The notes under the pieces: model-generated
The model's database searches: none
What the model was told of the DNA's origin: nothing
The model's input: only the letters and a program-made list of their open reading frames with translations
Source: Lineus longissimus
Taxonomy: Eukaryota; Nemertea; Pilidiophora; Heteronemertea; Lineidae
Assembly: GCF_910592395.1 (NCBI RefSeq)
Contig: NC_088308.1
Span: forward strand, 16,941,501-17,005,500
Direction: 5' to 3'
Length of the DNA stretch: 64,000 nt
Shown: positions 1 through 12,700 of the stretch, piece after piece
Position numbering within the stretch: the stretch's first letter is position 1
Layout: each line of letters starts with the position of its first letter
Made by a program: the position numbers and the translations under genes

Positions 1-3000
1 TATTCGTAAAAAACGGGGAAACGGCAAGAAGACAAGAATAGATGTTCCGAGCTTATTTTGTTGATAGTGGGCCCACACAAACTTTGTTCGGCATCATGCG
101 GGGCTGATAAGTCTATCTGGTAGGAATGCTCTTTGTCAGTGCATGCGCGACTAAGACCTTTTTATCCATCACGCATCTTGTATATATATTATGATATTGA
201 GTGTCATAACCAAGACCAGTACATTTTGACATGTGCATATGCTAAGTAGTTACATGATAGTAGTATGTTGTTGCCAATCTGCCTATACCTTCTAATTCTC
301 ATTTCCGTTCAGTAGTTTGCATGTAATTTCGAATCTGCAATTTTTCCTTATGTACTCATTCATTAAATGAACGGGCTCGTTACCTCGCCCAACTACACAT
401 AAAATCACGACAGGCAAAGGTCAGTACGTTGGTACAGCATTCACTGCTGCCATGTACATGTAAGATGGGCTTTGATGTGCATGCCAATGTACAATATGTT
501 TTCCTTTGGTGTCAGTTACTTTTATTCCTGATTTAAAATGATTATGTAATGAGGCTAGGTAATGAGTTTGTTTTGTGTTCTTAGCTCCTGACGATCACGT
601 CTTTATTTCAGTCAATATTTCCTTTCAGTCATCTTGTAAAAGTTAGGAACGAAATGGTAAACTTCATTCAGCAAGGAATTACTTCTTCGCAAATATTGAT
701 TTCACTTGGAAGTGCACGTACCACTGAACATTTTCAACTTCAATTTTAATTTTCAAAATCTTTTACGGAATGGAAAAAACCTGTAAGAACCCGTGTTGCT
801 GCTGTTGCAATCTCAACACAGCACGACCGCTGCTCCACCTGAAGTCTTTTCGAGACGGTGCGTAAAGCTTTCGTGAAAGCAATGATTACCTACCTTGGCA
901 TGAAAGTGGTATGGTTGTGAGGTGGTAAGGTTCCTTCTCCATCTCAAAGATGGCATCAGGATTGATGGAGAAAGACGCCTTGTGCTTCTTATTTCACTTT
1001 CACTTTGTCTGCAGACTTCCTTCACAATCTCAACGGTGGCATCGTGAATGATGAAGAAAGACGTGCTTCTTATTTCACTTTGTCTTCAGACTTTAGATGG
1101 AGTACTAGTCAGATGATTCTGGTAAACGGCACCACTTGTCTTTATCTCTAAAGCTTCTCCTACATGTACCTACTCGTTGATATCGTTCTTGGCATTCTGA
1201 CAAGATTTCAGGACGACATTGGAAACTTGACCAACGCGTTAGTCACCACTTGATGCACCTTCCCGTTTTTGTTTCTGTGGATAACTTTAGAAACTAAACC
1301 AGTCTATCTGCAGAGCAGTTTTTGATCTGAAACTGTGGGTAGGTGCGCGATGATACCGCGATGATACCGCGATGATACCGCTTTGACAAGGGCAATCCTG
1401 AACTGCGCGCCCATTAGCGGGTTCTCTGTTCTTCAATCTCCATCTATATACGCTTGAGATCGCTGAGATTGCCTGCCCTGTTCTATCAAGCTCTGGCACC
1501 ATGACATGATAAAGTTGATGATTGGTACTTCTCTCTTTGCGTTACTGGCATACTGGTTCTTCACAACGGTAGCCAAAAGATTGCTTGTCCATACAGTGTT
1601 AGTAGTTGCAGTGCATCTCGATGCTATATTTGGGTTTTGCACCGGGCCGGGCCGGTCCTCGTAATAAAACTGTCCTCACCTTGGCAGATTTCCTGACCTT
1701 CTCAGCCTACCATCATCAACCGTTTGATAAACTGATCGGCTCTGACGTTATTGGCTCAGCGAGTTTTCGTTAGGCAAATAGATCGGCTAGCCTTTGATCC
1801 AAGTTACGCTAGTGGTTTAATTGATAGGATTCCGAGATTGATAATTTGGTAATATTACCACGTTTAAATCATCACTTCTCATACTGCTGGTGGTTGAGCT
1901 AATATTTCCTCCTGAGGCCAGCAATATAGAACCGTACTCGGGCCCTTTGAAGAAAATGCGGGAGATTCACAAACCCTTGTTGTTATACGCCTCCGACTCC
2001 GTATTCCATCGTTTATCATAGTCGGAGGCGTAACAACAAGGGAAAGCCAAGTCGGGTGCAAATAGACTGGTGGGCAGTGGTACGGTTGTTCCACCCCTGA
2101 TATCTGTCCGACCAAAGTTTTGTCAGCCATGGGGTCGGCGATAAGGGTGCTATAACGACTTGTTTGGGTGGATATTTTCACGCACGATCGAAATTTTGAT
2201 GCGGTAAATGAAGACGCAAGAAAAGGTAATGATCAGTGTTTAGTGTTTCAAAAGAAACTAGAAGATAGCTTAACTTTTCCTTTTGATGATCGATGTTGCT
2301 TTTTGTGATAGAGAATGTATCACTAAACAAACGTTATGCTTGGTGAAAATGATCAATCCTTGAACTTGGTCATTGGCAGCTGCCGTTGTCCGTTAGCCTT
2401 GTATCATATCCTGGGAAGTAAGACAAAAAAGAAAGGTTACTTTGGTACGCGTACCGCTGTGTGCATTCCGGAATGTCTAGGATTGCTTCTGAAGGTGAAG
2501 ACTCAACCAGGGTTGCCTGGTCTGGCGATTTTGACCAGTGTAGAAATTCTGTGACTACGTCGTGTTAAATATAGGTCAAACAAAAGAACCTGTTGCTGTC
2601 AAAATCACCTTTTGAATAAAGAAAGTATCCCGAAATTGGAAACGATAGTTTGAATGCATAACTCTGATAATATGTTTCAAGTTTCACATTTAATAGCGTA
2701 ATTGTCAAGAGAATGAGTTTGCTGTACGTTGCGGATGCGTGTTGTATGCACTTTCGGACCGCACTTTCGGACCAAATGCCGGGTAATCTCGCCGCTATCA
2801 AATTAAAATGAAGGCTATTCTATGGAGTATGAGGGCGGCATCCATTTTCACTTGCAACACCCAATTACTTCAAATCACCAGAAATGTGGAAAGAACTGTT
2901 TAATTTACCTTAAGGGTATTTTTATGAACGCTTCTCTGCAATGTTTTTACGAGTTGAAAGAAACACTTGAATAAAGCTTGATCTTTTCCTTGAAAAATGA

Positions 3001-6000
3001 CTGAACAAACCGCAGCATCAAGGTGGTATGAGCCTGTTGGCAATGGATAGTATTCGCACTTAGGCACTGGTCATTAGTCATCAGATGTATACATACATTT
3101 ATAAATAGTCTTGCTTATCCTTTCAAGATACATGTAGAGTATTTGCAGTACACCAGAAACCCTAATGATTTATCAGTTCGTTATTTTGACTGCTGAATTG
3201 ATCGGAAAATCCTATCGCAAGGTGGGCAAATCAGTATTTCATCCAGGGGCATCTGCAGACCTATAAATAGGTAGTCGATTCAGTTTCAGTTGCAAGAGTA
3301 GTGCAATGTTTATTCTGGTTTCCATGTACATTTACCTCCACTTTTTGCCTTTGCAACTACATGTACATCGTACGTCTGGCTTTTTATTCGCCAGTTATTC
3401 TGGCTCGAGTGTAAATTTCACTTCGAAACGTAAGGTGTTCCATCGAATGATCACAGAGAGGACGTGACGCTCGCGATGCGCATTCTGTCGCGGGATATCA
3501 CCGCTTGAGATGAGGGAAAGCCACAACATCGCTCGTGTTGGTGATCATAGTGTCCGAATGTGCACCACACTAAAATTGCTTCGTTGGCAAATCGAGAGTC
3601 ATCACTTTCCAATCACAGCACAGCAGTTTTGAACACTATCACAACCTACACCAGCTCTCTGATTCACAAAACCTGTGTGTTTTTTTTAAATCGAGAAAAT
3701 TCGTTATGAAAAAAACGTTGGCGTAACCGACTGCGAAGTTATGACAAATGATAACAATAATCGTGTTGTTGTTAGCGCAGGCTGATTAGAAACTGAACAC
3801 CCCCGGGAAATTCTAAAAGGAGAACACATGAGAAGAACCTGTTGCCGGGATGTCGATAGTTTCGATACGCCTGACAAATACTGCTTCTTTTACTTTCATT
3901 GAGACGATTTATGAGTCCCAATTTCTACTTAAAGCCCATAAGAAGATGCGAATCACATACTTTCACACTGAAATACGAACGTCGAAGGCCTTTAAGATTA
4001 TTGTTGGCGCAATAGTTCCCCCCGTTGGGAGATAAGCTATATGGCATTGAAAAATATATCCTGACGCACAGAATGCAAGATGGGGAAGAAAACCTGCATA
4101 GTGTTAAAAAACCAAGCACAGAAAAATGCACTTTAAGATAATTGTGTTTACCTAGTGTTCTCCGCATCCAGGATGATATACTTGTAATACAAGCTAGCCT
4201 TTTTGAGGAAAGAATAGGATTTTTCATCAGCGATAAACAACTGTAATTAAAAGCCCAACAGATGACTAAAAACTACACACATCAAGCAATGTTCTACATC
4301 GTTAATGGGTTTTCGTGTTCAAGGTTTATTGAGAATTGCCTAGGGTCTTTCCTCGCAGTGGTATTCAAACCTCAAGCAACACCAAGGTTGATGAGAGTTA
4401 ACAAGCAGTGTATGGACAGGGTTGCCTGACGTTGTGCATCCTCAAAACATCGAGGTTTTGTTGGATGGCGCCCGATTGGTCAGAATGACCGGAAGTCTTT
4501 CAAAATGAGAGAACGTTGTCCATTCACTGCAGATCACGTTACTCGCACGCAGGGAAAGAGATTTTTCATTTTTCTTAACCAACTATCAGACTCAGTCTTT
4601 AAAACACTTCTTTGTGTGCCTCATGGTGCTACCTGGCATCATGCTGGTCTTCCAAGAAAACTTTGAACACATTGAAATGAAATGACTTACACGTGTTCCG
4701 TCTGCTAGTATTTCTCCTTCAAGTTCGAAGAAGCAACACTCGAGTCAGTTGCTCTTGTATATCGATAGCACCGTCTCCTCTACCAATGTATAAACGATAA
4801 GGAAGGCTCCGTTCAGCCTACAGTTAGGTGTAGGGCAGACCATAACCGCTATAAATTGAATCGTTATCAAGATAAAACATTTTATTCCAATTTTTATTTT
4901 CATTTCTGAGGAAGGGTCGAGGCGAACTGTTACAATATTTATCTTCAATCAAAACTTCAAAATCTTGTTTTTTTTGGCATCATTTAATTTTTCTGCTAAC
5001 CGAAAGATTGTCGACAGAAACTACCAAGCCCTATCCTCTCTCGGCATCTTCTTTTGGCAATCGCGTTTCCTTCATTTCTGACAAAGTGTACCAGAAGTTG
5101 GTCTATCTTTAGAACCAGCTGTTGCTATAATTTTAACTTGTGGTTTGTTTCTATTAGACAAAGCGATGTTGCACCGGTAGGAGGTAATTCTTTCTTACAT
5201 TCTTTCGCTTTTCGGTACACTTTATGGTTTTCTCTCATTTCTACGTCATTTTTACTCTCATCTTATCAGTTTAATACATCTAGTACTGTTGCGTGAATGT
5301 AACTCTTCTGCGAGACCAGAATCACCATTAAACAAAACCCGTTTGAAAGTGAAGACGAACTCTCAAGGGTTTTTCGTCCAACGCAAATATGCAGCACTCT
5401 AAAGAGGTTTTTCATCGGAATGAAAAACCCTCAGAGGTTTTCAGAATCTGTTTTTTTTATTTTGAGCGTAAATATATAGTGCCTGGAAAAGCATAAATCG
5501 CCCTTTCATGTAGGATAAATTATTAGTTCGTCGTTGTATAAATGTTTAGAATACATGTACTCTTAGACGTAATCAAATGATGCATCGATAGATTAATGGT
5601 GTGATTCCTGGGTTTTTGTGGCGTTGAAGATCACGCGAAACTGGGAATACACTTTCCTCTAAAGGTCTCGCAGAACTTCTAGGAAATCGATATTTATAAA
5701 ATTGTTGTGTTCTATTGACACCAAAAAAGCCCATAATTTAACATTTCATGGACAAGTCATGCTTATTTCCAATAATAGCCAGTTTATATTAATATATCCG
5801 GTTCCCAAAGTTGCCTTTCTTTTAACCATGGTATTCCCTTAATGACATTTGATTTATCCATACCTTTTAAACGTGCAATCACATCAACCCCATCCGGATT
5901 CTGAGTGGAAGTCCTTTTATGAGCTTCTTGTAAGTGGAGATTCTGCGTTGTTATCTTGTGGCCATGACCATCATGTCCACGTACATGTACGTTACACCTC

Positions 6001-6582
6001 CGCTTACTCCGAGCGTCAGTGTCGAACTCGCGAAGTGGTAGATGTATGTATATCACGTGAATACCTTGTCATCCGAACTCATCATCACGCTCAATCTTTG
6101 CTGAGGCTATTCTTGTGACATCTTCATCTTGTTATTTGCATAAGTTTCCTCCTAACGTGAATATCATGTCCTGTTTATTTATTTCCGTTACTAATCAACA
6201 AGAGATGCTATAAATAGCAGATATTTTGTGGGTTCATTCGTGAAATCTAAAATCATGCACTGGCTCTTGACGGAGGTACGGCCAATCCTTCTTCGCCGCA
6301 GCCCACCATTCGGGAACTCAGCTTTAATTGCATGTTTTACGGGGGTTGTTGTTAAGCATTTTGATACAATTGTGATATTTAGTGATGGCGCTCCCGTAAC
6401 AACTTTGTTAGTGACTATACTAACAAAAGTACACTGCCGATTCCAGACCACAAGGCATACCAATATCTTAGAGTAAATATTTCGTGTCAGAATCAATAGG
6501 CGTTTATATTCCATCGTAAGAAAGGCCCACACCCTTTTTCTCGCAGCTTCATTATCAACCGAAACCGCATTAAAATATTTGA
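1..6582. other. Non-coding, no gene recognised
   Basis: I see no exon with convincing coding character on either strand of this stretch. It is AT-rich with short random ORFs. It contains a triplicated 11-bp motif at 1347-1379 (unit gcgatgatacc) and a strong hairpin at 1974-2042 listed separately. Around 1430-1640 the minus strand has a 69-codon ORF that could be old retroelement debris, but no domain motif supports it. An AATAAA on the minus strand near 6173-6184 could serve the small gene that ends at 6583. Confidence 0.5.
1974..2042. repeat. Inverted repeat (hairpin), about 23-bp stem
   Basis: The left arm 1974-1998 and the right arm 2020-2042 are reverse complements except for a 2-nt TA bulge in the left arm; the core is cgcctccgact / agtcggaggcg. 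The 21-nt loop is short. The outermost bases (cccttgttgtta) also pair, so this is a compact foldback, probably a small MITE relic or a structured RNA if transcribed. Confidence 0.7.
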
Positions 6583-7636
6583 CTATTCTAGGAAACTTCC
6601 CCCATTTAACTGTGCGAAAACATCAAGAACAGGACTTTCGAGCGGAGATAAGTCGTGGTCGTCCGGATGCTCACCCCGCACTTCTGGCCATGAAACAATG
6701 ATCCCTTCATTCAAAATATACACGATCTGGTCGTTTCCGATAAATCTGCCCGAATCACCCGTACCCCGGATGAAAACTAGAAAGCTGTCAAAACTGTACC
6801 CATTCCATTCAACAGTACCTTCATACACCTGAACGATGTACATTACACTGACGTACATTTACACTTGTTGCTGTCAGTAAACTTATCTTGAACCTTTTCC
6901 GCGTGTTCCGGAATGATTCTTAACCGGTGGTTGATGTATTTACCTTCCGAATCTCTTCAACTGTGATATACCTGTAATTAATCTAGAGGCTGACTCATCC
7001 TGCTAAATATACAGTTCGTCGAGATTTTGATGATTTGCTTCCGTCCGCAAATCTAAAACGTCGGGTTTTCTATCAGTTTTTTTTTCTCTAATTTCTATCA
7101 CCACTCTTTGTGGTTGCATAGGAAGGCATTTTGCAATTGTAATGATTTTTTTTCAAACTGTCACCCGTACCCAACATACCTCATTTATCTTAACAGTAAC
7201 TACTTTGATGACCTAGACCAAAGTAAAGTAAAAGTATCTTACATTCAAAGTTTTACGTGGTGTATCTGTTTCGTAGTATACCTCCCAGTCTCAGATAATC
7301 GAACCGTTACACTATTTTTGTGTCCAGATGTGTTTCAACCAGACACTCAAATTAACGATATTTTTATGTGCAGAGTTCATTCAACCTTCTGTTTACTTAT
7401 TCAATCACTTACCTTGTCTGGGGAAGAAAACTCTACAATTTCCTCAGGTCTAGGCACCATTTGCCCTGGCAATCAGCCTCTGCCTGATCTGCATTTGCTC
7501 TTCGTTTACCTTGCAACTTACCATGGCAGGGGTATCCCCCTTCCCGTCGAGATCTGTCAGTGCACAATGTTACATTTCTCCTTCTTCTAAAAACACTACT
7601 GAAAAAGTGGCCAAGAATGTCTATAAATTTCACCAT
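6583..7636 (-). CDS. Uncharacterised small spliced gene (137 aa from chosen ATG)
   Basis: Three minus-strand exons join in phase: 7636-7522 (ends CATG before GTAAGT), 7465-7413 (after ttgccag, before GTAAGT) and 6828-6583 (after cgttcag, ends in TAG). The ATG at 7636 has a good context (gagATGg). The product starts MVKFIDILGHFFSSVFRRRR, with a hydrophobic stretch and a basic cluster; the last exon encodes 81 acidic/aromatic residues with protein-like composition, beginning VYEGTVEWNGYSFDSFLVFI. I do not recognise the family. The first intron would be only 56 nt, which is short for an animal, and the frame stays open upstream of the ATG, so a further 5' exon is possible. Exon-to-exon phase match and two consensus GTAAGT donors are the main support. 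Confidence 0.4.
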
Positions 7637-9040
7637 CTCGATTGCGTCTGCATCGAGTTGTCTTCTTTTGTAGTCTGGCCTTCTAGAGGCATTTTCCCTT
7701 CTGTATACAATACGCCGTTGACTGAATGCTCAGCAATGTCCAAACATGATTGAGGGTCAAGATGACCAAAGAGAAGTGAACGGTTCTGTACTCGACTCTG
7801 CACAAGATGCTGCGGTCGGTTGACCAGAACATGTTGCGCTTGATTCGAAGGTCGGCATCCTATAAATGTCGATTTATTCGGATTTCGCCCAGGTTCGATG
7901 CTTTGGCTTATAACAGCCACCAATACGATAAAATCATTTACGTTAACCTGTCGCTGTATGAATTTATCGATATCGTTTTTATTCTTATCATAAAGTTTAT
8001 CATTGGTGAATCAGGCCACTTATTTTGATGATTGAAGATCCGGATGAAGAGTGATGGTGATCAAATCGCCATCATTTGACCGTATCAAATACAGCGAAAG
8101 GTGAGTCGGACCGTTATGTTTTACACGGAAACAATTTGCATCTGGTGAAGTGTTAGAAAGGGCTGAGTCATAGTTTGTTGGTCCTTATCGATGTTTAATG
8201 ATATTTTATGATAGTTAATTTTTGATAGCAGCATGCTATTTTAATGAAAGAACAAAAATACACTACATGTACTTGATTCACTTCATTTCAACAGGACTTG
8301 GACCTACATTTAATATGAAAAAACATTGCTTCCCCTTTTTTGACGGATTGAAAACGCTCTACGTTTTTAATAGGCAAACATAAACAAAAAGGTGCTGTTC
8401 GCTTCAACAGCCATCACATGGTCCGGTCACATGGTACTGTCACGTGACCTTCGTAAATCTGGCAATTGGCGGCCAACTTTCCCGATGTATACATCCCGCA
8501 AAGTTTGAAAACATCATTGAATTCCTACGAAAGTGATTTCAGCAGTGGATCATGGGAGCGCCTGCTTTATTTACATCTGGGATTAAAGCCGCCTTTTCAT
8601 GTTACCAGATCTCCCCGCAAATCTGAATCTTATGTAATATTTAAGACTATGGGGTAGATCTGCATCCAATGGGATTTATATTTAGCAACGGCTGATGTAT
8701 TTTTAGCTGTGTTACTATAAATAAATCTTCTGACTCTGCAGGAGTTTTATTGAGCGATTGGCATTCTGTCGAAAGGAAAAAATCAGGTGTGGGGAGGGGA
8801 AGGCAATGACGTATGTATATCACACTCGCATTCTCTTAAATAAAAAACAAAACATCTAAATATTTTCGGTCATACTTCAGTTTATATTAATAATTTACTT
8901 ATCAATCATTTGTTCGTTTGTACAATCTGCCATTTATAGTCTTGGATAAGGCTAGTTTTAATACAATTGGTCAGCTTCATTTTCGATATGACATCAATGC
9001 TCCGCTCTCCTGGATTTACTGGTTGCAGACGTTACCTTCG
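7637..9040. other. Non-coding spacer between divergent genes
   Basis: No exon is recognised. The spacer separates the small minus-strand gene from the kinase locus. A perfect 10-bp palindrome GTCACGTGAC (an E-box of the USF/TFE type) lies at 8439-8448, just after two related CATGGT repeats (8418-8434). Whether it acts for either gene is unknown. Confidence 0.4.
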
Positions 9041-9095
9041 TGACGTCACGCCAATCCCCTCCAGTGATTGGTCGGTGTTAAATCTGGATGACTCA
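9041..9095 (+). promoter_or_regulatory. Candidate promoter cluster: CRE, two CCAAT boxes, AP-1 site
   Basis: Within 55 bp there is a perfect CRE palindrome TGACGTCA (9041-9048), a CCAAT box on the plus strand (9051-9055), an inverted CCAAT (ATTGG, 9067-9071) and an AP-1 consensus TGACTCA (9089-9095). The cluster sits about 450 bp upstream of the ATG at 9543 of the candidate kinase first exon, so transcription could start around 9.1-9.3 kb. There is no TATA box at a telling distance. The sites are seen directly; promoter activity is inferred. Confidence 0.45.
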
Positions 9096-9542
9096 TCCCG
9101 GGTTTATTTTGACTACCTGGTACACCTGATGTAGATTTCAACCTTGCTTTCTCAGCGAAAGGAACAACCACCTTGAAGGAAGGATCAGTTTGTGTGTCTT
9201 GGATTTCGTTGTGCAGTTGTGAGAGTAGAAACTACACAACCATCAATAACAATTCTTTGAGGAACTGGTACTAACTTTCCGGAACACCTCAAATAGCGTT
9301 GGCTTTGATATGGCTAAGTTGTCATATGACCAAATTATCTAAATATGTGTCAATTTGCTTGACTTAAGAGGCTTACCTAATATTGCCTCCTATCGCATTT
9401 TGATTTCTACACCACGGAGCCTTAGCGGCCGATGGACATTAACCGGGATTCGCAACTCTCGGAGGCATAATCAGAGTGTAGGATTGAACTTTTACGGCCC
9501 TGAGTAGCTTGCAGCAGCTTTTCGGCCATCCGACTATCTACT

Positions 9543-9712
9543 ATGACGAGTGATAACGCTAAGATGCAGAGTCAGACGAAGAAACGGTGGAGGAAGCAGA
9601 GACGGCGAGTGACACCCCTGTCGAAGGATCAGATTGAATGCCTCAAAGAAAACATTCCACCACGCGAGAACAAGAAAGACAGTCATGAAAGACGGCGAAG
9701 GAAACTCGACGA
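9543..9712 (+). CDS. Candidate alternative first coding exon of the cGMP-dependent protein kinase
   Basis: An ATG at 9543 opens 56 codons plus two bases (GA) before a consensus donor GTAAGC at 9713. The product is extremely basic and hydrophilic: it begins MTSDNAKMQSQTKKRWRKQR and ends in an RRRRKLD cluster. The exon leaves phase 2, and the first certain kinase exon at 16660 begins with one base that completes a codon (GA+A = Glu), so the two can be joined directly. The result would be a 508-aa kinase with a single cyclic-nucleotide domain. I recognise no domain in the exon itself. It could instead belong to another transcript, and exons for the first cyclic-nucleotide domain could lie unrecognised in the 6.9-kb intron or upstream of the window. 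Confidence 0.45.
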
Positions 9713-12700
9713 GTAAGCTTATTTTATTACTTTCATCGGGTTTTTTGAGTCATACGAACTTCCTCGTTGGCGCCATCACTGCCTTCCCCCCAACAACGGA
9801 TGTCACAAAGTACTAGCTAGGTTCTTTTGAAGGTGACGGAAGTCATTTTGAGTACATTTCGTACATTGTAGTCTTGTATGCAATAGGTCACTCGTTTTTT
9901 GTCATTACCCAGCAACATTGAGCTTCAATACTTTATCTAGTCAAGTTTTTCTAATGCACCTCCTAGAATCTCAAATGTTATTCTCCACGCTGTATAAAAA
10001 TGGCTCCTTCCCCTTCTCCTAGCAATCAGTGGTCCATTCGCATGACTGGCATGTTTTACAGCATGGCAGCTGTCTTCTAGTTTACACATTTTCTTGACCT
10101 CCGGTTTGTTGGCAGACTAACTCCACTGGTTTCGTTGACACTTCATCTGCAGTGCCGGTGTAAGGTGTTTTGGTTGTTTCCCTTATATCAAGTGTTTCAA
10201 TGCAATAGACGACTAGATAGACTATGCAGACTTTGCAACAGGGAGAAAGAATGAAAACGTGTCAAAATCTGACTTTCAGCGTTCTCAAACAGTCGAGTTA
10301 ATCTTTCAGCGCCGTTCACTACGACTTACAGACATACGTGTTTTAGAAAAAGGCAAATGAATGCTAAAGGCCCCGGGGCCTTGCTTTTCGACAAGAGGGT
10401 GATCCGGACTCAGGACTCAACCTGCGGTAATAGGTTAATATTCTACGCGTTGTTTTTCTACTACTTTGTTGACTTCTATCTTGTTTTGGCACAGTGAAGC
10501 AAACAATCTACCTTGCCCTAGTTACCCAGTTCAGCGAAGATTTATCCATCGGTGAAGTTCTCAAAAGAAGCCTCAGCCAGACGGCTCCTTGTTCTCGATA
10601 AAAATTGGTAACTTGTCAGTGAAGTTATCTATCTATGTTGTGTTGTATTTCATCCACAATTATAAAGAAATTGAAACGGTATCATGTATAGATGTCGTGT
10701 AGTTAGTTTAGCTTAACATGAAAAAAGGCTTCTGGTGGGGTTGGTTTCAGTGCAACATAAAGCTCTTGCAACGGTGACAATGAATTACCCATTGTGCTCA
10801 CCATCGCTGATTTTCTTGAGGCTTTAACTATTGCTCTGACATGTTACCACGATTATTAATCCGTAACGTGCGTAGAAATGCTTTGGCGAGTCCGAGGCCA
10901 ACAAGCCGGTTGCCATTAACGCTTTTGAAGGTGCAGCGAACTCTTGGTATAGCTGCCTCTTTGGAGATTTGCCAATACCCAGCTGCTTGATACCAGACAT
11001 ATGTATTATAAAAAAGTAATTTCTTTAGAATACGTGAATCATCGCGGAATACCTGTACATTTATTGTCGTCTTGACGCTTTGATTTAAGAAGCTGAAGAT
11101 AAATTGGTGAAAATTGGGTGGAGTGAACAACGGTAAAGAAAGTTTTTAACAATGGGTTTCAACAATCAAACAGTGAATTCCCCTATTTCTCTGTGATTAA
11201 GATAAAAGCAGATAATTTCTTCCCAATGACGTTGATTTTTGGCATTTGCAGCTCCCAACGACCACTTGGCCATTGGCTATTAAAGAGTTGAACAACAGTG
11301 GCGCTATATGCATTTTTACTCCTAGTAAGGATAGTAAAAAACAAACATTTAATCATCTGTTGATATTGTTTGACCACAGTTGTCAGCACGAGCGACGTAA
11401 ACAGCTACCTCGCAGACAAAATTGATAAAAGTCAAGTAATCTTCTTTTCTTGTTGTTTTCCTGGGATTAGCAAAGCAATTTATGACCGGGTGACAGTCGT
11501 CTTACCACAAGGTGGTCAACATCCTGAGCCAAATGTTTTCCCTTAAAGCTTATTGGCTCAGACAACGCTTTCTCTAGAGACTTGCAGATGACTTCTCGAG
11601 GAAAACATGAGTATTTTGGGCCACGCTTTGTCTGGATAATATTTGTCATAATACCTTCTTTCTTTTCTTCATCTCCTAATGCGGTTGACCGTATTAACAG
11701 GTAGATGTTTGGGCGGCCGAAACAGCTTCATCTAGACGCAATTGTAACCCAAGGCATAGTATTGACTTATTTCTTTTCACCCAGATCGCTGGCTTAGGTA
11801 TATATTTGCTGTCGGGAACGTACCTACATACTTACGTCTGTATTGTTGTTCCGTCCATTTCAGTACTGTTGGTAGTACATGTAATAGCTGTTTCTGTATA
11901 TCAAAGTACAGGTGCGTCAAGTCACCTAAGGTTGAAATAGACAAAGTACATATGTTAGGTTCATAAAAAATGTGCCGTTTCTAACGTTACATTCTCTACC
12001 TCCCTCGAACTTTAATAGTTGGTGGCCCGTCTGAAACAACCTGCACTGTAGTCGGCTGGACCAATGTTATCACGTCGGTTCGAATTTTCTGGTTCACCGC
12101 CCAAGAAGTCCAAGGTCTAACATTAAAACTCTCCAAATCATCTTACTTTCTCTTGCATCCATTGCTGAGGGCAATCCTTTTCTCCTAACAAGTATTAGCT
12201 CACGTTGTGGCTTGAACCATTCGACCACAGTTCTAGCTTTTGATGGCAGTTTGTAATTTGATACTTATAGTGCAGCTCCTACTTTGCTCAATATCAAGAA
12301 ATGTGTTGCAGTTAATTTCCACTCAATGGACCCTTTAGCGTCTTCAATGTCTGCATCAATCACGGGGATCATCATGCATTTTGTAACTGGTCGTGTTACC
12401 GTTTACTCTGAAACCTCACTTCTTTTGTAAGTGTCCCAGGGTCCACCAGGTCTCTTGGCGTTCACCTGGATGTTCCACTTGAAATGGCAGATAGTTATTC
12501 GATGCTTTATCAGTCTAGACTGCTGAATTTTCCTCATTAATGGAGCCTCTTTTCTTCTTACTACTTTATTGCCAAATGTTGGAGGTAGTGTACCCCATCG
12601 AGATGTACCTTTGGAGCGTTATCCAGCTGAATCCAATAATTCTCTAAAAAAATTATTTATTGGCGGGTGATTGTCATAGATATTGCTTGACTTGCTATCA

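Noticed and set aside
7108..7590. Plus-strand ORF of 160 codons
   Set aside because: It overlaps the minus-strand spliced exons with better splice signals, and is Leu/Ser/Thr/Tyr-rich without a recognisable domain.
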